Positions 18,990 through 27,896 of a stretch of DNA of 64,000 nucleotides are shown in pieces. How positions within the stretch are numbered: position 1 is the stretch's first letter; every line of letters starts with the position of its first letter. The stretch lies in the NCBI RefSeq assembly GCF_024438035.1, contig NZ_JANFQF010000002.1, positions 62,001-126,000 on the forward strand. The letters are read 5' to 3'. The notes beneath the pieces were generated by a model. The model was not told the origin of the DNA and ran no database searches. It saw only the letters and a program-made list of their open reading frames with translations. This DNA is from Rhodococcus tibetensis (GTDB lineage Bacteria; Actinomycetota; Actinomycetes; Mycobacteriales; Mycobacteriaceae). Position numbers and translations under genes: made by a program.

Positions 18990-20459
18990 CTAACGCCGGT
19001 GTTCGTAACCGAGCCACGCGCGACGGCGCTCGCCGAGCGGATCGTGCTCGACCCGACTCGTCTCGTCGATGATGAGGGTTTCCCTGTTCTCCCGCGAATA
19101 GGACGGCCAGCCGGGGGCAGGCACGCCGTGCCGTGCGAAATGCAGCCAATGCGACTGCATCGTGCCGGTGACGGTGCGTAGCGCTTTCCACCCGCCGAGT
19201 GCGGTGAGCGCCCGCGCCCAGGGTCCGGTCAGCCCGAACACCGCGTACATCTCCGTGGCGTGCGTGGCGCCGAATCCGGCGAGACGGAGGAGGCGAGGAG
19301 CGAAGTCGTATCGGTAACTGTAGGTGGGGGCCACGGCGGTATGTCCCTCCGCGCAGAGGATGGACGGTTCCCAGAAGGTGACGTCGCCGCCGAGATCCGC
19401 GGCAGCACGCCGACCGGGATAACCGGGGTACGCGGAGATCGCCCGGTTCTTCACGGACTCGTCGACATGCGAGAACATCTTCTCGATGCGGGCGGCGTCG
19501 GTGGGCAGGATATTGAGGAATCGCGGAAACACCCGACCCTCGTACCGGTTGGTGCCGATGATCAAGGGAACCGGGTGACCGGAACCGGACGCGAAGGCAT
19601 CGAGCGGGTGAGCGGGCAGGACGAAGCCGTCGACGACAGGCGCGAACACTCGTGTCCCGGGCTCCTCGTCGGCGCCCCGATCCGCCAAAGTAGTTCCCAC
19701 CTCGACGAAGTCGGAGGCCTTCGCGGTCTGAAGCCAGGCCGCGGCCTCGGCAAGGGGCACTCCCGCGAACTCGACGAACTCGCGTGCCCACCGTGCCGCC
19801 CGCTCGGGATGGTATGCCGACGCCACCGGGGGACTCTGGGCGATGGCCCTGCTGAAAAGCCCTTTCGCGGCGGGCGTGCTCATCAGAGTGGTGACGGCGT
19901 TGGCGCCGGCCGACTCCCCGAAGATCGTGACGTTGTCGGGGTCGCCGCCGAACTCGGCGATATTGCGTTGCACCCACTCGAGCGCAGCCACCTGGTCGCG
20001 GAGACCGAGATTCGAGTCGAAAGGCCGTTCCGGGGTGGAGAATTGGCTGAAATCAAGGTAACCCAGGGCCCCGAGCCGGTAGTTGAGCGACACATAGACG
20101 ATGTCGCCGCGCCGCACGAGCGAGTGGCCACCGTACAGCGAGGACGAGGAGCTTCCTCCCGAGTAGGCGCCGCCGTGGATGAAGACCATCACCGGGCGCG
20201 GTGTCGCGGACGGCTCCGCGGGCGCCACCACATTGAGCGTCAGACAATCTTCGTCGCACGGCCCGCTACCTTGGGGCGCGCTCGCCCCGAAATGGAAAGC
20301 TCTCCGGACGTCCGACCACGGCTCGACCGGTTGCGGGGCACGTAACCGCAACGGACCCACCGGGGGAGCCGCGTACGGAACGCCGCGCCAGGTGATCAGG
20401 TCGTCGAGTCGGCGCCCTCCGACGGCGCCGCTCTCGGTGTGGACCTCGAGTGGACTCAT
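18990..20459 (-). CDS. Type-B carboxylesterase (copy 2 of tandem pair)
   Basis: 489 residues, alpha/beta-hydrolase of the carboxylesterase type B/cholinesterase family. Oxyanion HGGAYSGG, nucleophile Ser in FGESAGANAV, acidic residue in IIGTNRYEGRVFPRF and His in GATHATEMYAVFG are all present. No signal peptide, so cytoplasmic. Its start overlaps the stop of the upstream paralogue by 4 bases. The two proteins are similar over their whole length, including long identical stretches around the active Ser, so they arose by tandem duplication. Confidence 0.9.
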   Translation of the reverse strand: MSPLEVHTESGAVGGRRLDDLITWRGVPYAAPPVGPLRLRAPQPVEPWSDVRRAFHFGASAPQGSGPCDEDCLTLNVVAPAEPSATPRPVMVFIHGGAYSGGSSSSSLYGGHSLVRRGDIVYVSLNYRLGALGYLDFSQFSTPERPFDSNLGLRDQVAALEWVQRNIAEFGGDPDNVTIFGESAGANAVTTLMSTPAAKGLFSRAIAQSPPVASAYHPERAARWAREFVEFAGVPLAEAAAWLQTAKASDFVEVGTTLADRGADEEPGTRVFAPVVDGFVLPAHPLDAFASGSGHPVPLIIGTNRYEGRVFPRFLNILPTDAARIEKMFSHVDESVKNRAISAYPGYPGRRAAADLGGDVTFWEPSILCAEGHTAVAPTYSYRYDFAPRLLRLAGFGATHATEMYAVFGLTGPWARALTALGGWKALRTVTGTMQSHWLHFARHGVPAPGWPSYSRENRETLIIDETSRVEHDPLGERRRAWLGYEHRR

Positions 20460-22003
20460 AGGCCCTGCCCGTAGTAGCCCTCGTACCCTTCCCACGCCAG
20501 TCGACGTTCCCGGCGTGGATCGTCCTGGACCGTGGTGACGGTGTCGAACACGAGCGTTGCCCTCCGATCGGTGTCGTATCTCGGCCACGCAGCCGAAGGT
20601 GTTCCGTGCGTGGCGAACTGCAACCAGTGCCTCTGCACCGTATCGGTTACGTCTTTCAGTCCGCGCCGACCCCCTGCCAACGTGAGCGCGCGCCCGAAAC
20701 GGGTGTCGGCGACGCCGAAGACGGCCAGCAATTCGAATCCGTGGGTGGCGTCGAGCCCGAGCCATTTCATGACCCGCGGAGCGAAATCGAAACGATAGCT
20801 GTACGTCGGCGCGTAGGCGCAATGAGCCTGGGCCAGTTCCACCGACGGCTTCCAGAACGTCAGGTCACCCCCGAGGTCCACCGCGGCGTCGGGAGCGGGA
20901 TATCCCGGATAGGCTGCGGTGACACGGGCTTCGGCGGCCGGGTCGGTCAGCTCGAACATCCGGCTGATCCGCGCGGGATCGGTAGGCAAGGCGTCGAGCA
21001 CCTTGGGAAACAACGTGCCCTCGCGACTGTTGGTTCCGATGATCAGAGGGACACGGTGCGCGGAACCGTCCGAGAAGGCATCGAGCGGCGGCTTCGGCAG
21101 GAAGTCCCCGTCGATCACCGGGCCGAACGGGTGAAGTCCGGGAGTTTCCACCAATACTTTGGCGCCCAGCCGGTTTCCCGCTCTACCCAGCGCGCCGACG
21201 GGCGAGGTACCCAAGGCCTCGGCCGCATTCTCCGGTTCGGCGCCCAGAAGTTTCACGTAGTCGACCGCCCACCCGGCAGCGCGCTCGGCGGTCGTGACGA
21301 GACCGGGCGCCGAACTCTCCGCGATCGCACGAGCGAACAGACCCCTCGCGGCGGGTGTGGTCATCAAGGTGGTGACGGCGTTCCCGCCCGCGGACTCCCC
21401 GAACAGGGTGACATTGTCGGGATCGCCACCGAACTCCGCGATGTTGCGTTGCACCCACTCGAGCGCCGCCACCTGGTCGCGGAGGCCGAGATTGGAATCG
21501 AATGGGCGCTCGGGGGTGGAGAACTGGGTGAAATCGAGGTAGCCGAGCGAACCCAGCCGGTAGTTGATCGACACGTAGACGATATCGCCGCGGCGCACCA
21601 GTGACTGGCCACCGTATAGCGCGGTCGCAGACATTCCCAGGGTGTATGCGCCGCCGTGGACGAACACCATCACTGGCCGGGGTTTCCCGGACGTACCGGG
21701 CCTGGCCAGAACGTTCAGGGTCAGACAGTTCTCACTGCTCGGCTGGTATTTGCCCGGCCGCAGCACCGTGAACTTCTTGTGCTGGACGGCCGCGTCACCG
21801 AACTCGGTGACGTCGAGTTCCCCGCTCCATGGGGTGACCGGCTGAGGTGCGCGCAGACGCAGCGGCCCTACCGGCGGGGCCGCATAGGGAATACCGCGCC
21901 AGGCCACAAGGTCGTCGAGCCGTCGGCCGCGCACCTTCCCGTCGGTCGTCTTCACCACTGTGTCGGTCGTGACCGTGTCGGTTGCGGAAATGTCGGACGC
22001 CAT
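20456..22003 (-). CDS. Type-B carboxylesterase (copy 1 of tandem pair)
   Basis: 515 residues of the same family: HGGAYTLG, FGESAGGNAV nucleophile, IIGTNSREGTLFPKV and DATHGFELLAVFG with catalytic His. It is about 25 residues longer than its neighbour at the N terminus and contains a small insertion before the lid. A perfect-looking -10, TATAGT (22011-22016 on this strand), ends seven bases before the ATG, implying a leaderless message for the esterase pair. A CAGGAGG further upstream is too far away to act as its ribosome site. Confidence 0.9.
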   Translation of the reverse strand: MASDISATDTVTTDTVVKTTDGKVRGRRLDDLVAWRGIPYAAPPVGPLRLRAPQPVTPWSGELDVTEFGDAAVQHKKFTVLRPGKYQPSSENCLTLNVLARPGTSGKPRPVMVFVHGGAYTLGMSATALYGGQSLVRRGDIVYVSINYRLGSLGYLDFTQFSTPERPFDSNLGLRDQVAALEWVQRNIAEFGGDPDNVTLFGESAGGNAVTTLMTTPAARGLFARAIAESSAPGLVTTAERAAGWAVDYVKLLGAEPENAAEALGTSPVGALGRAGNRLGAKVLVETPGLHPFGPVIDGDFLPKPPLDAFSDGSAHRVPLIIGTNSREGTLFPKVLDALPTDPARISRMFELTDPAAEARVTAAYPGYPAPDAAVDLGGDLTFWKPSVELAQAHCAYAPTYSYRFDFAPRVMKWLGLDATHGFELLAVFGVADTRFGRALTLAGGRRGLKDVTDTVQRHWLQFATHGTPSAAWPRYDTDRRATLVFDTVTTVQDDPRRERRLAWEGYEGYYGQGL

Positions 22004-22010
22004 GTCGGCG

Positions 22011-22016
22011 ACTATA
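22011..22016 (-). promoter_or_regulatory. -10 box of carboxylesterase operon
   Basis: TATAGT read on the minus strand, seven bases before the ATG of the first carboxylesterase. The -35 region is weak. The spacing predicts that transcription starts at or beside the start codon. Confidence 0.5.
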
Positions 22017-22067
22017 CGTAGACCTCCTGAGAAACCGATTTGAGCGGTGTTCTCGCGCCGAATCCGA

Positions 22068-23501
22068 TCAGCGCCGTGCCTCGAGCAGCCGTAGCCATAC
22101 CTCGCTCACCGTCGGGTATGACGGCACTGCGTGCCACAGGGTGTCCAGCGTTACCTTTCCCACGACGGCGACGGTGGCCGCATGCACCAATTCGGAGACG
22201 TCCGTGCCGGCGAACGTTGCGCCCAGGAGGGTGTCGGTGCCCCGATCGACGACCAGTTTCGCGTGGCCGCTGAAATCGTCGCGGGACAGCGAGGAACCCG
22301 CGACGGCGATGTCGACCTCCACCGTCTCGACGTCCACGCCTGCATCACGGGCTTCCCTTTCGGTGAGTCCGACCGCGGCGACCTCGGGTTCGGAGAACAC
22401 CACTTGGGGAATCTGCCCGTGATCGGCGGACGCACGGTAGCGGGCACCGTCGAGCGGCCTCCCCTCCGCCCGCGCGGCAATCACGTCACCACAGACCCGC
22501 GCCTGGTACTTGCCCATGTGCGTGAGCAAAGCACGGCCGTTGACGTCGCCGACGGCGTACAACCACTCGTCCGGTGTCGTCATGTGGTCGTCCGTGGGGA
22601 GATAACCGCGGGGGTCCAGCAGGCGTGGGTCGACACCCAACCCGGACGTCGCAGGGGTGCGGCCGGTCGCGACCACGATCTCGTCGACCTCGAACGGGTC
22701 CTGCCCGGCCACATCGAGCGTGACGCTGCCGCCGTGGATCCGGCCGACGCCGGTGTCCTGCGCATCGGGCCGCTCCACACCCCGGAGGTCGGCGCCGAAG
22801 AGGAGTCGGGCGCCCTTCTTTTCGAGTCCCTCGGCCACCAGCTTCCCGGCGAACGGCTCGTTCTTCGCCAGAAGCCCCCGGCCACGCACCACCATGGTGA
22901 GTTCCTCGACACCGAGGTCGAGCAGCCACGACGCGCTCTCGCAGGCTACGACGCCGCCGCCGATCACCGCGACCCGGCGCGGAACCTCCCGCAGATTGGT
23001 GGCATCGCGTGAGACCCACGGCAAGGCCGCGCGGAGGCCGGGTGTGTCGGGAATCGCTGCCGTGGTTCCCGTCGCCACGACGACGGCGTGCCGGGCCCGG
23101 ATACGGCGGGAGCCGCCCACCGTCACCGTCCGCTCGCCGGTGAGGCATGCCGAGCCGCGGATCACCTCGATTCCCTGCGCATCGGCCCACATCACCTGCG
23201 ACGAGTCATCGTGGTTGTTGGTGAACGAGTCCCGCCGGGCGAGTACGGCCTGCGGATCGAGGGCTCCGGCGGATACACCGGCCATGTTGCGTGCGGCCCC
23301 CAGGATCTCGCCGGGACGCAGCAGCGCCTTGCTGGGCATGCAGGCCCAGTACGAACACTCGCCGCCCACGAGTTCGTGTTCGATCAGAGCGGCAGTACGG
23401 TCGCTGCCCGCGATGGCATAACTTGCCGCGTTCTCGCCGGCGGGACCGCCTCCGATCACGATGACGTCGTACTCTTCCGCGTCGTCCACCGAGTCAGTCA
23501 T
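22068..23501 (-). CDS. Dihydrolipoamide dehydrogenase/mercuric-reductase-like flavoprotein disulfide oxidoreductase
   Basis: 477 residues. FAD-binding VIGGGPAGENAA at the N terminus, the redox disulfide CSYWAC in GGECSYWACMPSKALLRP, the NAD(P) fold VAVIGGGVVACESASWL, and the second FAD motif LYAVGDVNGRALLTHMGKYQ. The C-terminal interface reads HAVPSYPTVSEVW: the His that in lipoamide dehydrogenase (HAHPTLSE) forms the catalytic His-Glu pair is not at its usual place, so lipoamide or glutathione activity is doubtful. The extra residues YW inside the disulfide motif are also unusual. ATG at 23501 preferred; GTG at 23510 possible. Confidence 0.87.
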   Translation of the reverse strand: MTDSVDDAEEYDVIVIGGGPAGENAASYAIAGSDRTAALIEHELVGGECSYWACMPSKALLRPGEILGAARNMAGVSAGALDPQAVLARRDSFTNNHDDSSQVMWADAQGIEVIRGSACLTGERTVTVGGSRRIRARHAVVVATGTTAAIPDTPGLRAALPWVSRDATNLREVPRRVAVIGGGVVACESASWLLDLGVEELTMVVRGRGLLAKNEPFAGKLVAEGLEKKGARLLFGADLRGVERPDAQDTGVGRIHGGSVTLDVAGQDPFEVDEIVVATGRTPATSGLGVDPRLLDPRGYLPTDDHMTTPDEWLYAVGDVNGRALLTHMGKYQARVCGDVIAARAEGRPLDGARYRASADHGQIPQVVFSEPEVAAVGLTEREARDAGVDVETVEVDIAVAGSSLSRDDFSGHAKLVVDRGTDTLLGATFAGTDVSELVHAATVAVVGKVTLDTLWHAVPSYPTVSEVWLRLLEARR

Positions 23502-23564
23502 GCCTGTCACGGTAGGCCGGTCGAGGGTCGGCTGTCAGAACTTCCCGCACGCCTGCGGCGCACT

Positions 23565-23580
23565 TACTCGCGAGTACTGT
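23565..23580. promoter_or_regulatory. Perfect 12-bp palindrome overlapping the SDR promoter
   Basis: TACTCGCGAGTA (23565-23576) is fully self-complementary and overlaps TACTGT (23575-23580), a -10 box ending six bases before the SDR start codon. It lies in the divergent region between the flavoprotein and the SDR genes, so a repressor bound there could affect both. No regulator gene is adjacent. Confidence 0.5.
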
Positions 23581-23586
23581 GACGAG

Positions 23587-24339
23587 ATGATGCGCAAAAA
23601 GATCTTGATCACCGGAGCAAGTTCGGGACTCGGCGAGGAGATGGCCCGCCGATTCGCCGCTCAGGGGCGCGACCTTGCGCTCTGCGCGCGGCGTGGTCCC
23701 TGCCTCGAGGCCCTGCGGGACGAACTACGGGCAGCACATCCCGCGATCGCGGTGGCGATCCGCGAACTCGACGTCACCGATCACGAAGCGGTGGTACGCA
23801 TCTTCGGGGAATTACGGGACGAGCTGGGTGGTCTCGACCGGGTGATCGTCAACGCCGGACTCGGCAAAGGGGCGAAGATCGGAACGGGGCGGGCTGATGC
23901 CAACCTCGCCACCGCCCGCACCAACTTCGTAGGCGCACTGTCGCAGTGCGAGGCCGCTCTGCAGATTTTCCGGAAACAGAAGTCCGGTCACCTCGTGCTC
24001 GTGTCGTCGATCAGCGCCGATCGCGGACTGCCCGGGCCGAAGGCGGCCTATTCGGCCAGCAAGGCCGGCGTCTCCGCGCTCGGCGAGGCATTGACGGCGG
24101 AACTGGCGAAGAGCCCCATCGCGGTCACCACGCTGTTGCCCGGATTCATCGCCACCGAGATGTCGGCCAAAGCCGGCGACAGCTCCTCGATGACCGCAAG
24201 TCTGGACGAGGGTGTCAGCGCGATGGTCGACGCGATCGAGAAGGAGTCGCGCCGGGTGGCGTTGCCGGGCACGAAGTGGAAGGGAATCGACGTGGCGTTG
24301 AGGTTCCTTCCCCATGCATGGACATCACGCTTCGTGTAG
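23587..24339 (+). CDS. Short-chain dehydrogenase/reductase (SDR)
   Basis: 250 residues. ITGASSGLGEEMARRFA cofactor loop at the N terminus, VIVNAGLGKG in place of NNAG, catalytic Ser in LVLVSSISADRGLPG, and YSASKAGVSALGEAL with Tyr-x3-Lys. C-terminal sequence resembles the SDR branch that includes acyl-processing reductases of mycobacteria. NADP(H) preference is suggested by CARRGP after beta-2. The next gene (NDH-2) starts 9 bp later, so the two are co-transcribed. Leaderless start likely (-10 TACTGT). Either ATG of the ATGATG pair may be used. Confidence 0.88.
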   Translation: MMRKKILITGASSGLGEEMARRFAAQGRDLALCARRGPCLEALRDELRAAHPAIAVAIRELDVTDHEAVVRIFGELRDELGGLDRVIVNAGLGKGAKIGTGRADANLATARTNFVGALSQCEAALQIFRKQKSGHLVLVSSISADRGLPGPKAAYSASKAGVSALGEALTAELAKSPIAVTTLLPGFIATEMSAKAGDSSSMTASLDEGVSAMVDAIEKESRRVALPGTKWKGIDVALRFLPHAWTSRFV

Positions 24340-24348
24340 GACTGAGCT

Positions 24349-25734
24349 GTGCCGGACAGTGACGACGAGCGTGAGGTGGCCGCGGTGACCACAACCCAGG
24401 AATCTTCGTCCCTCGGCTTGCAGCGCTCGCGGCCGCGCGTCGTGATAGTCGGCGGCGGATTCGGTGGCGTCTATGCCGCAAAGCGCTTTCGGGGCGTGGA
24501 GGTGGACGTCACTCTGCTCGATCGCGGAACCAGCCACGTCTTTCAGCCGCTGCTGTATCAATGTGCCACCGGCCTCCTTTCCGAAGGGGAGATCACAAGT
24601 CCGTTGCGACACTTGCTGCGTGGCTACAGCAACATCCACGTCGCCCTCGGGGAAGCGCAGTCGATCGACGCCGACAACAGGGTCCTGACGGCAAGCCGGT
24701 TCGACGGCTCCACCTTCGACGTTCCCTACGACTACTTGATCGTCGCCGCCGGGATGCGTCAGGCGTATCACGGTCACGACGAGTACATCCAATGGGCGCC
24801 GGGGATGAAAACCCTCGACGACGCCCTCGCGATCCGGCGAAAACTGATCTCCGCCTTCGAAATGGCCGAGTCACTTCCCACGCCGGAACAGCGTAAGCCG
24901 TGGCTGACCTTCGCCGTCGCGGGCGGAGGACCCACCGGAGTCGAACTGGCCGGGCAGATCAGGGAATTGGCGCTTCGGGCGCTCGCCCACGAATTCCAGT
25001 CCATCGATCCGGGTGAGGCGCGGGTACTGCTCCTGCACGGCGGTGACCGTGTCCTGCCGTCGTTCAACCGCAAGCTGTCGGCGGCAGCGCAAGCCACACT
25101 CGACAAGATCGGTGTCGAAACACATCTCGGTGTGCATGTCACCGACGTGTCGGAGACGAGCGTCGAGACGACGTCCAAGGACGGGGCGAAGACCAAGAAC
25201 AGGTTCGAGGCGCGGACAATCCTCTGGACAGCCGGCGTCGAGGCCGTACCCTTCGCCTCCGTCCTCGCGCAGGCCCTCGGAGTGAAGCAGGCCGGAGGTG
25301 GCCGCATCGAGGTGAATCCCGACCTCACCGTGCCGGGCCACCCCAACGTCTGGGTCGTGGGCGACATGATGTCGCTGAAGGAACTCCCCGGCGTGGCCGA
25401 GGTGGCGATGCAGGGTGGCCGGCACGCCGCGGCGTGTATCGCCCGCACCGTCGAGCGTGGGACGCCCGACCGGAAACCGTTCAAGTACCGCGACCTCGGC
25501 AGCGCGGCGTACATCGCCCGCAGGCACGCGCTCGTTCAGGCAGGGCCGATTCAGATGTCGGGGGTCGTCGGGTGGGTGTCGTGGGGCGTCATCCACATCG
25601 CCTTCCTCGCCGGATACCGCAACAGATTCGGCACGTTGCTGAACTGGGCGGCCACGCTCGCCTCGGGGTCGCGGCGGGAGCGGGCCATCACATACGGCGA
25701 CCCGCAGTCGGCCCGTCAGCCCTACGACGCTTGA
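24349..25734 (+). CDS. ndh: Type II NADH:quinone oxidoreductase (NDH-2)
   Basis: 461 residues, single-subunit, non-proton-pumping NADH dehydrogenase at the inner face of the membrane. FAD motif VVIVGGGFGGVYAAKRF, the quinone-site region QPLLYQCATG, NADH fold FAVAGGGPTGVELAGQI, second FAD motif VWVVGDMMSLK, and an amphipathic/hydrophobic C-terminal region (VVGWVSWGVIHIAFLAGYRNR) that anchors it to the membrane. GTG start at 24349 with AGGA upstream, 9 bp after the SDR. A recycling link between the SDR's and respiratory NAD pool is possible. Not adjacent to other respiratory genes. Confidence 0.93.
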   Translation: MPDSDDEREVAAVTTTQESSSLGLQRSRPRVVIVGGGFGGVYAAKRFRGVEVDVTLLDRGTSHVFQPLLYQCATGLLSEGEITSPLRHLLRGYSNIHVALGEAQSIDADNRVLTASRFDGSTFDVPYDYLIVAAGMRQAYHGHDEYIQWAPGMKTLDDALAIRRKLISAFEMAESLPTPEQRKPWLTFAVAGGGPTGVELAGQIRELALRALAHEFQSIDPGEARVLLLHGGDRVLPSFNRKLSAAAQATLDKIGVETHLGVHVTDVSETSVETTSKDGAKTKNRFEARTILWTAGVEAVPFASVLAQALGVKQAGGGRIEVNPDLTVPGHPNVWVVGDMMSLKELPGVAEVAMQGGRHAAACIARTVERGTPDRKPFKYRDLGSAAYIARRHALVQAGPIQMSGVVGWVSWGVIHIAFLAGYRNRFGTLLNWAATLASGSRRERAITYGDPQSARQPYDA

Positions 25735-25747
25735 GGGTCTGTTCAGG

Positions 25748-27007
25748 TCACCAGCCGTGGGGCCGGAGTTCGTGACGGCTCAGCACCTTCTCGGCACGCT
25801 CGCGGAGAGTGGTATGACTCGGGGCGTCGAGTGATTCCAGGGCGAGGGTGTAGCGCCCGTCGAAGCTGCTGAGATAGGCCGACATCCTCGTGCGGCTGGA
25901 GACGACGCCCGGGTGCACCGCCCGCGTGGCGATACCCGTGGTCCGGTGTCCGCCCAGGACACCGAGTGCGTCGGGTAGCGGCCCGATGTTCGAGCACAAC
26001 ACGTCCCGCTCACCGGGGTTGCCCGTCAGCGCGTGAGCGGCGCGGTCGGGGATCAGCTGCAGCATCTCTTCGGGGAAGCCGGCCGGGCTCGTCATCGGCG
26101 TCGAGGTGAACGCCGCACGACTCTTGGCGCGGACATCGGCAACGGTATCGCCCGGCGCCACCGCCACTTCGACCATCGCGACCGAGTTCGCGGGGTCGGC
26201 GGAGTCGCTTCGGCGGCGCACATCCATCGGCACGCTGATCGTGAGCGGCGCCGACTCACCGCCGCGCCGCGCGATCTCGGCCACCACCGACAGGAACAGG
26301 CTGTTCGCAGTTCCGCCCGACCCCTCGGCGGCGGCATCCCAGGCACCCGCGTCCACGTCCACCACCGCGGAAACAGCCTTACCTCGAAACACTTCGGAGC
26401 GCCTCGTGCTGCCCGCCTGCACGAAGTCGCGCAATTCGGCGCGTCGGTCCGAACTGAGCAGCAACCCGGCCATGGCGCGCACGGTTCCCTCGGTCACCCG
26501 GCGAGTCAGAAGGGTGGCGTCCCACAGGTCCTCGACCGGTCCACGGTGACGCACCGCAACGGTGGGCGCCGTGCCCTGCAACGCGCTCGCGATGGCGGCG
26601 GCCAGGCCCCTCGCATCCGCGACCACATGGGAGCACACCAGCGACAGCACTGTGCCGCCATCATCGAGTCGCGCGCACGCCACCCGCCACCCCGGGCCGT
26701 GTTCGGGATCGACCGACAGGGCTGCCCGCCCGTCGGCCCATTCGAGCAACGCCGCGGCAGGGACGGCGGCATACTCGACAGGAAATGCCTCTGACCTGGG
26801 CGCGAACCGCGGTCGGGCGCCAGGGACCCGTGACCGGACCACCCGCCTGCCCAGCGGACCGCGCGCGAGCACGGCGCGGAGGGATTCCAGGGTCTCGGCA
26901 TCGACCCGGCTGTCGGTGCGCCACAGACCCTGCATCACGATCGGCGTTCCCCACCCCCGATGGGTGCGGAGGAACATCTCGTCGACAACGCTCAACCGCG
27001 CGCTCAC
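25748..27007 (-). CDS. Condensation-domain-fold acyltransferase, WS/DGAT-like
   Basis: 419 residues. The N terminus (ARLSVVDEMFLRTH) and the C-terminal region (VLCSNIGPLPDALGVLGG) resemble wax ester synthase/diacylglycerol acyltransferases and related CoA-dependent acyltransferases. The catalytic His-Asp motif is SHVVADARG, an HxxxD form that lacks the first His of HHxxxDG but keeps the catalytic one. The family member function could be lipid O-acylation; WS/DGATs are numerous in rhodococci. Similarity is remote, so this is a fold-level call. Starts at GTG 27005-27007, divergent and overlapping the leader region of the ApbE-like gene. Convergent with NDH-2. Confidence 0.65.
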   Translation of the reverse strand: MSARLSVVDEMFLRTHRGWGTPIVMQGLWRTDSRVDAETLESLRAVLARGPLGRRVVRSRVPGARPRFAPRSEAFPVEYAAVPAAALLEWADGRAALSVDPEHGPGWRVACARLDDGGTVLSLVCSHVVADARGLAAAIASALQGTAPTVAVRHRGPVEDLWDATLLTRRVTEGTVRAMAGLLLSSDRRAELRDFVQAGSTRRSEVFRGKAVSAVVDVDAGAWDAAAEGSGGTANSLFLSVVAEIARRGGESAPLTISVPMDVRRRSDSADPANSVAMVEVAVAPGDTVADVRAKSRAAFTSTPMTSPAGFPEEMLQLIPDRAAHALTGNPGERDVLCSNIGPLPDALGVLGGHRTTGIATRAVHPGVVSSRTRMSAYLSSFDGRYTLALESLDAPSHTTLRERAEKVLSRHELRPHGW

Positions 27008-27088
27008 CTGCCGGAGTCTACGACCGGTTCCGGTGTCGCCGCACGACTGGCACTCTGGACAACCGGCGCATACTGGATTTGCAGCACA

Positions 27089-27895
27089 ATGAAGGAACTG
27101 CACACGGAGCACGCCATGGTGAGTGTCGAGAAATGGAAGGTCTGGGGTTCCGTCGTGGAAGTCGACGTCACCGAGGGTGCTGCACTTCCCGAGGCGACCA
27201 CGCTGATCGCGGGTGTCATCGAGGAAACCGAGTCGGTGTGCGACCTCCAACGCGGGGACGCCGAAATTCACGCCGTGAACCTGTCTCAGGGCGCACCGGT
27301 GAAGGTGAGTCGCCGGATGTCGGCGCTGCTTCGTTCCGCGCTGTGGGCCGCACGAATGACCGACGGTGTGGTCAACCCACTCGCCTCCGAGATGGCCGAC
27401 GACAACCTGATTCCCACCGTGCATCCGGCGCCGAGTTTCCGTGACATCCAGATCGACGACGATGTGGTGTTCGCGCCGTGGGGTGCGTCCTTGGACATCA
27501 CCGACACCGCGAAGGCCGACACGGTCGATCGGGCGGCGGCGCTCGTCGCACGCGAACTCGAATGCGGGGCAGCGGTGCGCATCGGCGACGTGATCGCGAC
27601 GGCAGGTCACTGCCCCGCCGGCGGATGGCAGCTGTCGGTACCGGGGGACGGAGACGTCGAATTGGTGAACGGGACGGCGATGGCGACGGCGTTCGCGCCG
27701 CCCGTCAGCGAACCGCCATCGAGAACCGAATGGGAATCGGTGACGGTGATCGCCGACGACGCGCTGTGGGCGTACGCCGCCAGTGTCGCCGCCCTCGCGC
27801 GGGGCATCGGCGCCATCCGGTGGATCGAGCAGCAGGAGCTACGCGCCCGGCTCGCGGATCGCTCGGGCCGCGTCTACACCACCGAGAGCTGGTGA
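27089..27895 (+). CDS. ApbE-like (FAD:protein FMN transferase) family protein with degenerate motifs
   Basis: 268 residues, shorter than typical ApbE (300-350). The early part, WGSVVEVDV, ETESVCDLQRGDAEIHAVNLS and ALWAARMTDGVVNPL, follows ApbE well. But the FAD/Mg site usually written GGIAKGYAVD is here DITDTAKADTVD, keeping the Lys and Asp positions but losing the glycines, and the following glycine loop is ATAGHCPAGGW. FMN-transfer activity is therefore uncertain; it may bind flavin only. No signal peptide, so it would act inside the cell. ATG at 27089 is preferred over 27116. Its stop is 1 bp from the end of pgi on the other strand. Confidence 0.7.
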   Translation: MKELHTEHAMVSVEKWKVWGSVVEVDVTEGAALPEATTLIAGVIEETESVCDLQRGDAEIHAVNLSQGAPVKVSRRMSALLRSALWAARMTDGVVNPLASEMADDNLIPTVHPAPSFRDIQIDDDVVFAPWGASLDITDTAKADTVDRAAALVARELECGAAVRIGDVIATAGHCPAGGWQLSVPGDGDVELVNGTAMATAFAPPVSEPPSRTEWESVTVIADDALWAYAASVAALARGIGAIRWIEQQELRARLADRSGRVYTTESW

Positions 27896-27896
27896 G

